DNA of 64,000 nt from Rhizohabitans arisaemae (GTDB lineage: Bacteria; Actinomycetota; Actinomycetes; Streptosporangiales; Streptosporangiaceae), in NCBI RefSeq assembly GCF_025996515.1, contig NZ_BLRH01000009.1:310001-374000 (forward strand). The letters run 5' to 3'. This document shows, in pieces, positions 32,508 through 41,572 of the stretch. Below the pieces are notes generated by a model. The model saw only the letters and a list, made by a program, of their open reading frames with translations. It did not search any database and was not told the DNA's origin. The position numbers and the translations under genes were made by a program. Every line of letters starts with the position of its first letter. Positions within the stretch are counted from its first letter, which is position 1.

Positions 32508-33413
32508 CTACTCTTCGTCTCCCTCGAAGAAGTCGCCGACCTCGTCGACGATCTCCGCGGCGATCATGCCGCCGGCGAAGCCGGCCGCGACGCCCACGGC
32601 CGCACCGCCCGCACCGTGTCCGTGGTCACCGTGGTGGCCGTGCCCCCCGTGGTGCCGGGAGCCGAGCGACTCCAGCCAGGAGCCGATCGCGCCGATCCAG
32701 TCGGTGTCCTCGGCCGCCTCGTGGGTGCTGTGCAGGCGGGCCAGGGTGTCCCCGCGCCCGCTGCGCTTGTCCGCCTCCAGGATGACCTCGAACCCGGCGT
32801 GGTCCGTCATGAAGGTCAGCTCGATCTCGTCGGCCTGTCCCGCGTACGCGGGCGGGGCCTGGAACTCGATCTCCTGGTAGAACGGCAGTTCCTGGACGGA
32901 TCCGTGGATCCGCCCGTGCTCCAGGTCGGCGCTCTTGAACCGGAAGCCCAGATGGGCCAAGGCGTCGAGCACCCGGAGCTGACCGGAGATCGGCGAGACG
33001 ACGAACTCGTCCAGGTCGCCCTTGTCGACCGCCTTGGCGACGGCGAGTTCGGTGCGGACCCCCATCGCCATCCCGCGGAGCGGCTGACCGTAGACCTCGG
33101 TGATCGGCGTCTCCCACGGGACCGCGAGCCGGAACGGGATCTCCAGCCGCTCCGCGGCCGCGAGCCGGAAGCCCTCCGAGACCCGGACCCGGTGGAACTC
33201 CACCTGGCCGGAGCCTTCCCCCTCGCCGTGCTCGTACTCCACCCGGGCGACCAGCCCCAGGGTCACCTCGGTGATGTCGACGTCGAGGTCACCGCCGAGG
33301 ACACGCACCTCGCCGGCGAGAACCCCTCCGGGCCGGCATTCGGGTGACACCAGCACGGTGTCCACCGAGGGACCGCCCACGCCCAATGCACCCAGCATGC
33401 GCTTGAAAATCAC
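32508..33413 (-). CDS. Spo0M-like sporulation-control protein
   Basis: The 301-residue protein starts with GTG at 33413 (MIFKRMLGALGVGGPSVDTVL), the standard start of the arrestin-fold Spo0M family. It contains the SPECRPGGVLAGEV and IPFRLAVPWETPITEVYGQPLRG motifs. The C-terminus has a His/Gly-rich stretch (RHHGGHGHHGDHGHG), probably metal binding, and an acidic tail. In Bacillus the homologue tunes entry into sporulation; the role in actinomycetes is not settled. Confidence 0.9.
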   Translation of the reverse strand: MIFKRMLGALGVGGPSVDTVLVSPECRPGGVLAGEVRVLGGDLDVDITEVTLGLVARVEYEHGEGEGSGQVEFHRVRVSEGFRLAAAERLEIPFRLAVPWETPITEVYGQPLRGMAMGVRTELAVAKAVDKGDLDEFVVSPISGQLRVLDALAHLGFRFKSADLEHGRIHGSVQELPFYQEIEFQAPPAYAGQADEIELTFMTDHAGFEVILEADKRSGRGDTLARLHSTHEAAEDTDWIGAIGSWLESLGSRHHGGHGHHGDHGHGAGGAAVGVAAGFAGGMIAAEIVDEVGDFFEGDEE

Positions 33414-34236
33414 TGTCCGCCTCTTCTTTGTGTTGGCCGGTAACGCGAACCACTGGGGCCAACGATCACCGCGCACCGCCCTGTTCCCGTTTTCCGGGTT
33501 GACCACAAGCTTGACCTGGTCTCACTACCGTGGGTACGGCCGCCGTACGGTCCGCCACCACTCAAAGATCACCCGAAACCACCATAAAGGCTCAGATACC
33601 AGGCAGACACGGCGATCCATCCGGTCTCCGGCGAACGGCACGGATCACACCGACCCCGGAACCGCGATTGACTCGGCCCTTGACCATGATTCATCGCAGC
33701 GGGTACGGCGGGCGCGGCTCCAAGCGCCGGCGCACCGGGTGCGGCCGGGAGGATTCGGCTTGCCGAAACCCCCCTCCGAACACCCTCGGAACATGCCTGG
33801 ACGGGATCCCGGAATACCACAGACTCCCGACACAGTATTCATTATTACCGACAGCCGATCGAACATTTAGCACTTTTATTGGGACATATCAAACCAATCA
33901 TCTGCCGAAGCCTGGCCACCGAAGATCCAGCGTTTCAACCTTTACCAAATCTTGCCAGAAAAACCCTATCCTGATCACTACATTCCCTGGTAAAAGCACA
34001 CGCCATCGATCGAGAACCACCAGGCCACAGACCATCCAGGCCCTCCACCACCCCGATTTCACTTATGCCCGGCTGCCTCCTGCCCATCTGATGCCGACCG
34101 TGAATTGGTAACCGTTTCCTGCCTTGTCAGTAATGCCGCTGGGGCGGATTATCAAGCATGGCCGCCACGTCGGGGCCACGCCAATGCAGGGTCAGTTGCC
34201 TAAGCAGCCAAGCGGCGACTTAGGAGGAAGCCGAAA
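33414..34236. other. 823-base intergenic region without a credible gene
   Basis: Base composition falls clearly below the window average from about 33850 to 34140. An open frame at 33530-34111 has no ribosome site, a biased composition (Thr/Arg/Pro rich) and no family look, so it is not called. The last bases (TTAGGAGGAAG) are the ribosome site of the astacin gene. It could hold a long promoter region. Confidence 0.5.
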
Positions 34237-35349
34237 ATGGCACCTACCGATGATCAAAGCACTGACACATCCGCGACCGACGGGGTGACCGGTTCGGGCC
34301 AGTACCGCATCGGCCCGGAGGTACACGTCGGTCTGATCCAGACCGTCACCCAAGGCCCGAAGGCCGTCCAGTACACCCTCGTCGACGGTGAGCCCATGGT
34401 GGAGGGGGACATCGTCCTCAGCCTCATCGGCCCCGAAGACCTGCTCCAGCCGGTGTCCGGGGACTCCGGCGTCGAACGCGGCATCGTCGTCACCGGGAAC
34501 CAGTTCCGATGGCCGAACGGCGTGGTGCCGTACGACATCGAGGCCGCGCTCCCCAATCAGGCCCGGGTCACCGACGCCATCGCCCACTGGGAGCGCAACA
34601 CCCGGATCCGTTTCGTGCTCCGGACAGCCGCCAACGCCGCGCAGTTCCCGAACTTCGTCCGCTTCGGGGTGGGCGACGGCTGCAGCTCACCGGTGGGGAT
34701 GCGGGGCAACCAGCAGACCATCCGGCTCGCCGCCGGGTGCAGCACCGGGAGCACCATCCACGAGATCGGGCACAGCGCCGGGCTGTGGCACGAGCAGAGC
34801 CGGGAGGACCGGAACAACTGGGTCACGGTCAACTGGGCCAACATCCAGCCCGCGAGCGCGCACAACTTCAACCAGCAGATCAACGACGGCGACGACGTGG
34901 GCCCGTACGACTATCACTCGATCATGCATTACGGGCGCCGGGGCTTCGCGATCGACCCGAACGCGGACACCCTGACGCCGGTGCAGAACGTCGAGATCGG
35001 CCAGCGGGAGGGGCTCAGCCCGGGTGACTGCGCCGCGATCCGGTCGATCTATCAGGGTCTGGAGCCCGCCGCGGTCTTCCGGGGGGTCCAGTTCACCGGG
35101 ACGGTCCCCGCGAACAGCACCCGCCGGTGGTTCACCCACAGCTGGCCCGCCGCCTGGTACGTCATCTGGACGGTGGTCCCCACCGCCCCGATCGTGGACG
35201 GGGAGGCCCAGCTGGAGTGGACGGTCCAGGTGACCCGGCAGTCCGGTGGGCTGCTCAAGTACTTCATCGCCGTCCGCAACCTCACCGCCGGCCAGATCGG
35301 CTTCGAAGCCCGATACGACGTCCTCGGCTGGTCGCTCGCGGCGACGTGA
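34237..35349 (+). CDS. Astacin-type (M12A) zinc metalloprotease with C-terminal partner domain
   Basis: The 370-residue protein has an N-terminal propeptide-like region (1-85). The astacin domain (about 86-275) has the zinc motif HEIGHSAGLWHE at 175-186 and the Met-turn SIMHYGRRGF. A C-terminal domain of about 90 residues (281-370) begins FRGVQFTGTVP. No signal peptide is visible, which is unusual for astacins. The ribosome site is AGGAGGAAG. The C-terminal domain is repeated as a separate protein two genes downstream (35623-35880), so the three genes form one cassette. Confidence 0.9.
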   Translation: MAPTDDQSTDTSATDGVTGSGQYRIGPEVHVGLIQTVTQGPKAVQYTLVDGEPMVEGDIVLSLIGPEDLLQPVSGDSGVERGIVVTGNQFRWPNGVVPYDIEAALPNQARVTDAIAHWERNTRIRFVLRTAANAAQFPNFVRFGVGDGCSSPVGMRGNQQTIRLAAGCSTGSTIHEIGHSAGLWHEQSREDRNNWVTVNWANIQPASAHNFNQQINDGDDVGPYDYHSIMHYGRRGFAIDPNADTLTPVQNVEIGQREGLSPGDCAAIRSIYQGLEPAAVFRGVQFTGTVPANSTRRWFTHSWPAAWYVIWTVVPTAPIVDGEAQLEWTVQVTRQSGGLLKYFIAVRNLTAGQIGFEARYDVLGWSLAAT

Positions 35350-35360
35350 GAGGAGCCCCC

Positions 35361-35609
35361 ATGAGATACGTACCCGCTGACGAAGCCCGATTCGGGGCCG
35401 GTTCCGCGGCCTCGGACGCCGGGCTCCTGAACGGCGGCCCGGCCCCCGCGGTGGCGGGCGACGCCGCCTACTCCCCGCTCGCGACGGCGGACGACCTGGT
35501 GGACGGGGGCGGCGCCCCAAGGGGTGACTCCGCCGCCGTGGCCTTCGACGTCACCGCGGCGGAAGCCGAATCCGAAGACGCGGGCGGTGCGCCCACCGCC
35601 CCGAGCTGA
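35361..35609 (+). CDS. Small acidic, Ala/Gly-rich protein of the astacin cassette
   Basis: This 82-residue protein starts MRYVPADEARFGAG and is rich in Ala, Gly, Asp and Glu with no cysteine. It looks intrinsically disordered. GAGAGGAGC precedes the ATG, 11 bases after the protease stop, so it is part of the operon. There is no signal peptide and no family. It could be a protease substrate, inhibitor or leader-type peptide; none of these is shown. Confidence 0.65.
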   Translation: MRYVPADEARFGAGSAASDAGLLNGGPAPAVAGDAAYSPLATADDLVDGGGAPRGDSAAVAFDVTAAEAESEDAGGAPTAPS

Positions 35610-35622
35610 GAGAGGACGAGCC

Positions 35623-35880
35623 ATGTGGCTTGGCGTGCAATTTCGTGGTTCGGTGCCCGCGGGAGCGACGCGACGCTGGTTCACCCATAGCTGGCCGGAG
35701 GCCTGGCGCGTCGTCTGGATGGTCGTGCCGACCTGGCCGATGGTCGACGGCGACGCCCAGATCGAGTGGAAGGTCCAGGTGGACCGGCAGGCCGCCGGAC
35801 TGCTGAAGTACTTCATCGAGATCCGCAACGTCACCAACGTTCAAGTCGACATCGAGGCGCGGTTCGCCGTGTTGAACTGA
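35623..35880 (+). CDS. Stand-alone copy of the astacin C-terminal domain
   Basis: This 85-residue protein starts MWLGVQFRGSVPAGATRRWFTHSWPEAW. It is collinear with residues about 281-365 of the astacin protein (FRGVQFTGTVPANSTRRWFTHSWPAAW), sharing most positions, including VDG(D/E)AQ(I/L)EW, GLLKYFI and the EAR(F/Y) end. It is predicted to be an all-beta domain. The shared motif RRWFTHSWP may be a binding surface. AGAGGACGAG precedes the ATG, 13 bases after the small acidic gene. Confidence 0.8.
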   Translation: MWLGVQFRGSVPAGATRRWFTHSWPEAWRVVWMVVPTWPMVDGDAQIEWKVQVDRQAAGLLKYFIEIRNVTNVQVDIEARFAVLN

Positions 35881-35910
35881 CGCGGTGCCGAAGCGACGGC
35901 ACGACCTGGA

Positions 35911-35944
35911 GCGGTCCGGCCCTTGGGGCCGGGCCGCTCGTTTT
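35911..35944 (+). terminator. Terminator of the astacin cassette
   Basis: GCGGTCCGGCCC pairs with GGGCCGGGCCGC (one G-T pair) around TTG and is followed by TCGTTTT, a good intrinsic terminator. Confidence 0.8.
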
Positions 35945-36160
35945 GCGGCCGGGCCCGGGAGGCGGCAAAGCTCACGGCATTGAATTGAACAATCACGCAG
36001 CGACAACCGCCGTGTTCAGCACAGGTTGCCCGACGGCCCGAGGCACCCTTGTGCTGATTTAGCTATATGTCCACTCTTTTCCTATTGAAGGATTGCCGCT
36101 AGTTTCCGATCTAGGTTGTTTCGGGGACACCTACGTAAACCTTCTCAGTAGAGGAGCTTC

Positions 36161-37705
36161 ATGCGCGTCAATCTCCGACGGGCCGGGGTATGCGTCACCA
36201 CCGTGATGGCCGCCTTGGCCCTTCCGCTCGCCTCAGCCGTTCCGGCCAACGCCACACACGGTGACGTCTTCGCCAAGCTCCTGGTGAAGTCGGTCAAGGG
36301 GTCCAAGGTCAAGAAGCACCTCGACGCCTTCCAGGCCATCGCCGACGCCAACGGGGGCAACCGCGCCGCCGGGACGAGCGGCTACGTCGCCTCGCGCGAC
36401 TACGTCGCGAACAAGCTCCGCAAAGCCGGATACAAGGTCAGCTTCACCGACGTCGACTTCGTGAAGAGCTGGACGGAGACGACCCCGTCGACGCTCCAGC
36501 AGGTCTCCCCCGTGGCCAAGTCCTACACCCACACCGCGGACTTCGTCACCACGATCCCCTCCGGCTCCGGCGACGTCACCGCTCAGGTGCAGGGCGTCGA
36601 CCTGGTCCTTCCGCCGTCGCCGACCCCGTCCTCGACCAGCGGCTGCGAGGCGAGCGACTTCGCGTCCTTCGTCCCCGGCCGGATCGCGCTGATCCAGCGC
36701 GGCACCTGCCCGTACGTGCAGAAGCTCGGCAACGCCCGGGACGCCGGGGCCGCCGCGGTGATCCTCTTCAACGAGGGGCAGCCCGGCCGGACCGACGCCT
36801 ACCAGTTCGACATGGGTGAGTGGCGGTACGGCTTCCCGATCGTCTTCGCCAACACCGCCACCGGGATCGACCTGGCGAGCGCGCCGGGCACCGTCGTGCG
36901 GGTGAAGACCGACACCGTCCTGGATCTGGGCAAGGACCAGAACGTCATCGCCGAGTCCCGCTGGGGCCGGAGCGACAACGTGGTGATGGTCGGCGCGCAC
37001 CTGGACGGGGTCCACGAGGGCGCGGGCATCAACGACAACGGCTCGGGCAGCGCCGCGGTCCTGGAGGTCGCGCTGCAGATGCGCCACTTCCCGGTGCGGA
37101 ACAAGGTCCGTTTCGCCTTCTGGGCGGCCGAGGAGATCGGCCTGCTCGGCTCCAACCAGTACGTGGCGGAGCTGACTCAGGCCCAACGGGACAAGATCAA
37201 GCTCTACCTCAACTTCGACATGGTGGCCTCGCCGAACTACGCCTACAAGCTCTACGACGGCGACAACTCCGACGGTGTCGGCGCCCCCGCGGGCCCGCCC
37301 GGATCGGCGCAGATCGAGCAGCTGCTGAAGAGCTTCTACAACTCACGTAGCCTGCCCACCAACGGCACCGACTTCGACGGGCGCTCCGACTACGGCGCGT
37401 TCATCGAGGCGGGCATCCCGGCTGGCGGCATCTTCACCGGCGCCGAGGTCCTCAAGACCGCCGAGGAGGCCGCGCTCTTCGGCGGCACCGCCGGGGCCCC
37501 CTTCGACCCCTGCTACCACGCGGCCTGCGACAACATCAACAACATCAGCATGACCGCGCTCGACGTGAACTCCGACGCGATCGCCAACACCGTCGGCGTC
37601 TACGCGTTCGACACCCGTTCCATCCCGCCGCGGACCGCCGCGGCGACCGCCACCGCCAAGGGCGCCGCCCCCGACACCGCGCGCACGTACACCGGTCCCA
37701 GCTGA
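36161..37705 (+). CDS. Secreted M28 family aminopeptidase with PA domain
   Basis: This 514-residue exported enzyme has a signal peptide (cut after ANA near residue 30). A protease-associated insert lies at about residues 130-245 (FASFVPGRIALIQRGTCPYVQKLGNARDAGAAAVILFNEG). The zinc residues sit in VMVGAHLDGV, GINDNGSGSAA, FWAAEEIGLLGS, LNFDMVASPN and CYHAACD. This is a Streptomyces-aminopeptidase-like leucyl aminopeptidase. The ribosome site is GTAGAGGAGC. A hairpin terminator follows at 37724. Confidence 0.94.
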   Translation: MRVNLRRAGVCVTTVMAALALPLASAVPANATHGDVFAKLLVKSVKGSKVKKHLDAFQAIADANGGNRAAGTSGYVASRDYVANKLRKAGYKVSFTDVDFVKSWTETTPSTLQQVSPVAKSYTHTADFVTTIPSGSGDVTAQVQGVDLVLPPSPTPSSTSGCEASDFASFVPGRIALIQRGTCPYVQKLGNARDAGAAAVILFNEGQPGRTDAYQFDMGEWRYGFPIVFANTATGIDLASAPGTVVRVKTDTVLDLGKDQNVIAESRWGRSDNVVMVGAHLDGVHEGAGINDNGSGSAAVLEVALQMRHFPVRNKVRFAFWAAEEIGLLGSNQYVAELTQAQRDKIKLYLNFDMVASPNYAYKLYDGDNSDGVGAPAGPPGSAQIEQLLKSFYNSRSLPTNGTDFDGRSDYGAFIEAGIPAGGIFTGAEVLKTAEEAALFGGTAGAPFDPCYHAACDNINNISMTALDVNSDAIANTVGVYAFDTRSIPPRTAAATATAKGAAPDTARTYTGPS

Positions 37706-38115
37706 CCCGTACGCCCGCCACCCGACGGGGCCGTCCCACCGGACGGCCCCGTCCCTTTTGCCCACAGGTCGCCGCCGTCTTCCGTCAACTGGGCCCGCCG
37801 CAGGCCGCGGACACCCATCGCAGGGTCGTCGGCGGCGCTCGCCTACCTCCCGGGGCACGTCCACCGCGTGAGCACGACGCCCGTTGCGTCCGGTACGGCG
37901 TACGCGGCCTCGGCATCGCGTCTTGGCCGGACTCGGGCGCCGCCCCGACGTACCGCGGTCCACACCCAGAGGCCGGTACGGCCGGCGCGACGCCGAGCCG
38001 CCGCCGTACAAGACGATCCAGATCAACGTCCGGTACGGCCGAACGCGGCAAGTGAAGGCGGTGTCCCGCGCCCACATCAGCGGCCGGTACGGCCGACGCG
38101 GGGTTCACGTGGGCG
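37706..38115. other. Intergenic stretch with terminator and CCGGTACGG repeats
   Basis: A strong hairpin at 37724-37736/37741-37753 (GACGGGGCCGTCC with GGACGGCCCCGTC, then CCTTTTG) ends the peptidase gene. From 37890 to 38100 four copies of a degenerate element with the core CCGGTACGG(CC) lie at 37890, 37973, 38030 and 38084. No gene is present. Confidence 0.65.
37724..37759 (+). terminator. Terminator of the M28 peptidase gene
   Basis: A 13-base perfect stem with a 4-base loop is followed by CCTTTTG. Confidence 0.8.
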
Positions 38116-38400
38116 TCAGCCGGATCCCCGATCACGGCGCGCACGGCGTAGATCCTGGATTCCCACCACAAGGGCGAAGGCGACCAGACCGTTCACGTAG
38201 GCGAGCAGGGCGACAACGATCGTATCGGGTTCGATCCTCTCCCATTGGTCGAAGGCCACGAGCACGAGAGCGGCGATCGGCAATGGGAGCAGGGAGGTCA
38301 GCAGGCGGTGCCGGGAGAAGAAGGCCCGGGACCTGGGGATGCCGAACAACACGATGAAATAGATCGCCAGGATCAGCAGGACGGGATAGGTGATGCTCAT
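38116..38400 (-). CDS. Small membrane protein co-translated with the kinase
   Basis: This 94-residue protein (MSITYPVLLILAIYFIVLFGIP...) has three hydrophobic segments and a basic tail (RRARRDRGSG). The ATG at 38400 overlaps the kinase stop by 4 bases. No family is recognised. Coupling suggests it works with the kinase at the membrane. Confidence 0.7.
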   Translation of the reverse strand: MSITYPVLLILAIYFIVLFGIPRSRAFFSRHRLLTSLLPLPIAALVLVAFDQWERIEPDTIVVALLAYVNGLVAFALVVGIQDLRRARRDRGSG

Positions 38401-39455
38401 GCTCGCCTCCGCTTCGCCAGGTTGCGCAACGCCAGCGCGGCGAAGCCTCCCCCGAGGATCCAAGCGATCACGCCGATCCCGAACAGCAGGCCGTTCTCCT
38501 CCTCCAGGATGAACGTGACCAGGGCAGCGATGACCTGAGCCGCAAGCGCCAGCCCGAAGGGACCGCCGGTGCGGGCGACGGTTTCCCCGGCGGGCTGCGG
38601 CGCGGGCCGAGTGGCACGTCCGGCGGAACGTGGCGCGGACTGAGGGGCGTGCCCGAGCATCCGCTGGAGCAGCTCGCTTGCGGTCGGGCGGTCGTTCGGG
38701 TCTTTGGCCAGGCACGACCGCAGCAGGGCACGCAGGTCGTCCGGCACCCCGTCGAGCGAGGGTTCCCGGGTCAGGATGCGGTTGAAGACCGCGGGGATGC
38801 TGTCCTGACCGAAGGCGGGCTGACCGGTCGCCGCGAACACCATCGCCACGCCCCAGGAGAACACATCGGATTCCGGGCCGACTTTCGCGCCTGAGACCTG
38901 TTCCGGGGACATGTAGGGCGGTGTGCCGACGACGGCGCTGGACAGCATGGTCGTGCCTTCGAGGGCGCGGGCGATGCCGAAGTCGACGACCCGCGGCCCG
39001 TCCGCCGCCAGCAGGATGTTGCTGGGTTTGAAGTCCCGATGCACGATTCCGGCCTGGTGGATGGCCTGGAGTGCAGCTGCGGTGGCCAGCATGAGCCGCC
39101 GCAGCCCCCCGGCGTCACGTGGGCCCTCCCGGTTGATCAGCTGCTGCAGCGACTCCCCGCGAATGTACTCGCTGACGATGAAGGGCTGCTCCCCGTAGAA
39201 GTCGACCTCCAGCACCTGCGCGGTTCCGAACGTCCCCACGCTGCGGGCGGCTGCCACCTCCCCAAGGAACCGGCGGCGGCTCTCCGCGTCATCCCGGAGC
39301 CGGGCATGCAATGTCTTGATCGCAACCTGTTGCCCGGAGGGCGTCTGTCCCAGGTACACGGTTCCCTGCCCGCCTTCGCCCAATAGGCCGACGAGCCGAT
39401 AAACACCGAGTTGGAGGGGATCGCCTTTCCGCAGCGGGGCTATTTCCGCAGGCAT
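38397..39455 (-). CDS. Hanks-type Ser/Thr protein kinase
   Basis: This 352-residue kinase has the glycine loop LLGEGGQGTVYLG, Lys in VAIKTL, catalytic loop HRDFKPSN, DFG (VVDFGIA), activation segment GTPPYMSPEQ and ESDVFSWG. Two hydrophobic segments follow at the C-terminus (LALAAQVIAALVTFIL and IGVIAWILGGGFAALAL), with hardly any outside domain. It therefore lacks a built-in sensor. The single-PASTA lipoprotein encoded upstream on the same strand could serve that role. Confidence 0.92.
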   Translation of the reverse strand: MPAEIAPLRKGDPLQLGVYRLVGLLGEGGQGTVYLGQTPSGQQVAIKTLHARLRDDAESRRRFLGEVAAARSVGTFGTAQVLEVDFYGEQPFIVSEYIRGESLQQLINREGPRDAGGLRRLMLATAAALQAIHQAGIVHRDFKPSNILLAADGPRVVDFGIARALEGTTMLSSAVVGTPPYMSPEQVSGAKVGPESDVFSWGVAMVFAATGQPAFGQDSIPAVFNRILTREPSLDGVPDDLRALLRSCLAKDPNDRPTASELLQRMLGHAPQSAPRSAGRATRPAPQPAGETVARTGGPFGLALAAQVIAALVTFILEEENGLLFGIGVIAWILGGGFAALALRNLAKRRRA

Positions 39456-39791
39456 TCTGTCCTTTTACCAATAATGGGGGTGGACTGCCACATAAAGCCT
39501 AGGCCAGGGTGCCGGACTCCACCCGGAGATACATGATTTCCCGAACCCTGCGGTCTCCCGGCCAACCACGGTCGCCGGTGCGGATCCGCCGAACGGCATC
39601 CGGGCGGGATCGACGGGTCCCGATCCCCCGGACGGCGTTTTTGTCGGTGGCGCCCGGTTTACTGGGGCCGCACTATGGCGTGACGCGGGGGCGGTGGTCG
39701 AACGGTGGGCAGGGTGACGGCGGGGACGCGAAGGCCGGACGGCGCACCGTGTGCGCGGCCACCCGATCTTCACGGTGGGCCCCCGGGTCCG
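39456..39791. other. Intergenic stretch upstream of the kinase gene
   Basis: 336 bases without a gene on either strand. AAAGGACAG just before the kinase ATG is its ribosome site. Confidence 0.5.
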
Positions 39792-40262
39792 TTACCCGTC
39801 GGTCTTCTTCTTCGAGCGGAGCACGATCTTGGCGTCGAGCCGGTGCCTTGTGCCGCCCCTGGGCGTCTGCGACACCACCACCCAGTTCCGGTCGAAGACC
39901 AGCAGGCGACCCTGACCGGTGGCGTCCTCCTCGCGCAGGTTGTAGAAGCCCGCGGCCTGGAGCCGGTCCTGGGCGGTCTGGTGGTTGAGCCCCACCACGT
40001 TCGGGATCACCGTGATCCGCGCCTTGGGGTCGGGGTCGACCGGTTTGCGGGGCGGGGCGCTCGGGGCGGCGGGCTCGGTCGGCGGAACGGACTCGGCCGG
40101 GAGCGTCCGGGTCTCGGTCGTGGTCACGGTGACGGCGGGGGCCGCCTCGGTGTTTCCCCAGCCGCAGGCCGTACCGGTCAGGACCAAGGCGATGCAGAGG
40201 GGAAGCACAGCCGTGGGCCGTACTCCGGCGGTGGGGACGACATGCCGTCGATCAGGTCTCAC
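39792..40262 (-). CDS. Lipoprotein with a single PASTA domain
   Basis: This 156-residue product starts with GTG at 40262, after AAGGAG at 7 bases. The N-terminal hydrophobic stretch ends LVLTGTAC (Cys33), a somewhat loose lipobox. A Thr/Pro-rich linker follows, then one PASTA domain from IPNVVGLNHQTAQDRLQAAGF to VSQTPRGGTRHRLDAKIVLR. PASTA domains bind cell-wall muropeptides and usually sit on kinases or penicillin-binding proteins. Here the domain is separate, next to a kinase that has none. Confidence 0.85.
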   Translation of the reverse strand: MRPDRRHVVPTAGVRPTAVLPLCIALVLTGTACGWGNTEAAPAVTVTTTETRTLPAESVPPTEPAAPSAPPRKPVDPDPKARITVIPNVVGLNHQTAQDRLQAAGFYNLREEDATGQGRLLVFDRNWVVVSQTPRGGTRHRLDAKIVLRSKKKTDG

Positions 40263-40589
40263 GCGGGCTCCTTGCCGATCTCGATCCGTGCGGGTCTCTG
40301 AGACTGATCTGCCCGCAGGCTGCCATCCGTACGCCGCGGGATGACAAGAGGAGGCCACATCGTCACAAGAACACTGTCAACCCGATTGGCGGCCGGTGGA
40401 CCGGGGCATGCACGACATTTGCCTGCTATTCCACGTTAGAACGGCCGTTGTCCGGTTGATCTCTCGTAGTGGGGTACGGCGACGCGGCGAGCGAAAGGGG
40501 TGCGTGGCATGTCCGACTTGACGGACGGTGGACCGGCGGGGTGTCGGGAGCGGACGAGAGATCTCAGGGACACGGCCTAGGAGGCAATC
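40263..40589. promoter_or_regulatory. Divergent promoter region of the PASTA and sigma-factor genes
   Basis: No gene. A palindrome AACGGCCGTT lies near 40440-40449, and TAGGAGG at 40577 is the ribosome site for the TTG-started sigma gene. Confidence 0.4.
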
Positions 40590-41243
40590 TTGGATTCGGA
40601 CACGCTGCCCGCCGACGAGGCGGTGGTGGCACGGCTGCGCGAAGGCGACGAGTCGATGTTCGCCCGGCTGCTCGACCTGTGGTCGCCCGGCATGCTGCGG
40701 GTCGCCCGCGCGCACGTCTCGACCCGTGAATCGGCCGAGGAGGTCGTCCAGGAGAGCTGGCTGTCGGTGGTCCGGGGCATCGACTCCTTTGAGGGACGCT
40801 CCTCCTTGAAGACCTGGGTCTTCCGGATCCTGGCGAACACCGCCAAGAACCGGGGACGCCGGGAAAGCCGGATCGTGCCGTGGCCCGGCGTGCTCACCGA
40901 ACCCCCCGACGAGGGCCCGACCGTCGACCCGGCCCGATTCCGCGGCCCGGACGAGCGCGCGCCCGGGCATTGGCGCGCCCACCCCGGCCTCTGGCCGTCC
41001 CCGGAGAACGAGCTGGTCGCCGCGGAGGCACGGGACCGGATCAGCAAGGCCCTGGAGGAGCTCCCCTCCCGCCAGCGGCTTGTCATCACCCTGCGTGACG
41101 TACACGGCTACAGTTCTGCCGAGGTGTGCGCGATCCTGGAGATCTCCCTGGCCAATCAGCGTGTCCTGCTGCACCGGGCCAGAGCCGGTGTGCGCCGCCG
41201 CCTGGAGGAGTACTTCACCGGTGCTGAAGAGGCAGGTTTATGA
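40590..41243 (+). CDS. ECF sigma factor
   Basis: The 217-residue protein begins with TTG, 6 bases after TAGGAGG. Region 2 is at about residues 15-85 (FARLLDLWSPGMLRVARAHVSTRESAEEVVQESWLSVVRGIDSF). A proline-rich linker follows, then region 4 at about 150-205 (LPSRQRLVITLRDVHGYSSAEVCAILEISLANQRVLLHRAR). It is translationally coupled to a zinc-finger anti-sigma gene (ATGA). Confidence 0.93.
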   Translation: MDSDTLPADEAVVARLREGDESMFARLLDLWSPGMLRVARAHVSTRESAEEVVQESWLSVVRGIDSFEGRSSLKTWVFRILANTAKNRGRRESRIVPWPGVLTEPPDEGPTVDPARFRGPDERAPGHWRAHPGLWPSPENELVAAEARDRISKALEELPSRQRLVITLRDVHGYSSAEVCAILEISLANQRVLLHRARAGVRRRLEEYFTGAEEAGL

Positions 41244-41467
41244 ACTGTGTGGACTTTGTGGAACTTGTCACCGCCTATCTGGAAGACGCGCTCGACGCCT
41301 CGGCCCGCAGGCGTTTCGAGGAGCACGTGACCCGGTGCCGCGGGTGTGAGCGTTACCTGCGCCAGATCAGGGACACCGTCGCCGCGCTGGGCCGGATCCC
41401 CGTCGACCGGCTCTCCGACGCGGCCCGCCGGCGGCTGCTGGACGCGTTCCACACGCCCCCCCGGTGA
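41240..41467 (+). CDS. Zinc-finger anti-sigma factor
   Basis: This 75-residue protein carries the HCC zinc motif EEHVTRCRGCERYL plus an N-terminal Cys (MNCVDFVELVTAYLEDAL), the zf-HC2/anti-sigma domain. It should hold the preceding sigma factor in an inactive complex, perhaps released on thiol oxidation. The ergothioneine genes, a thiol pathway, start about 100 bases further on, which suggests redox control but does not prove it. Confidence 0.9.
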   Translation: MNCVDFVELVTAYLEDALDASARRRFEEHVTRCRGCERYLRQIRDTVAALGRIPVDRLSDAARRRLLDAFHTPPR

Positions 41468-41572
41468 CCGCCGCCGCGCCGCCGGCGGTCAAGAGATCCC
41501 ATATTTTCCCGCGAAGCCTGTAACGCTTGCCCGGCTCATAGGTCTGTAGAGGCCGTGGGTGAGCGCAGCGCC

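Noticed and set aside
33530-34111. 193-codon open frame in the intergenic region before the astacin gene
   Set aside because: No ribosome site, biased composition, no recognisable domain; it falls in low-GC DNA where stop-free frames are fortuitous.
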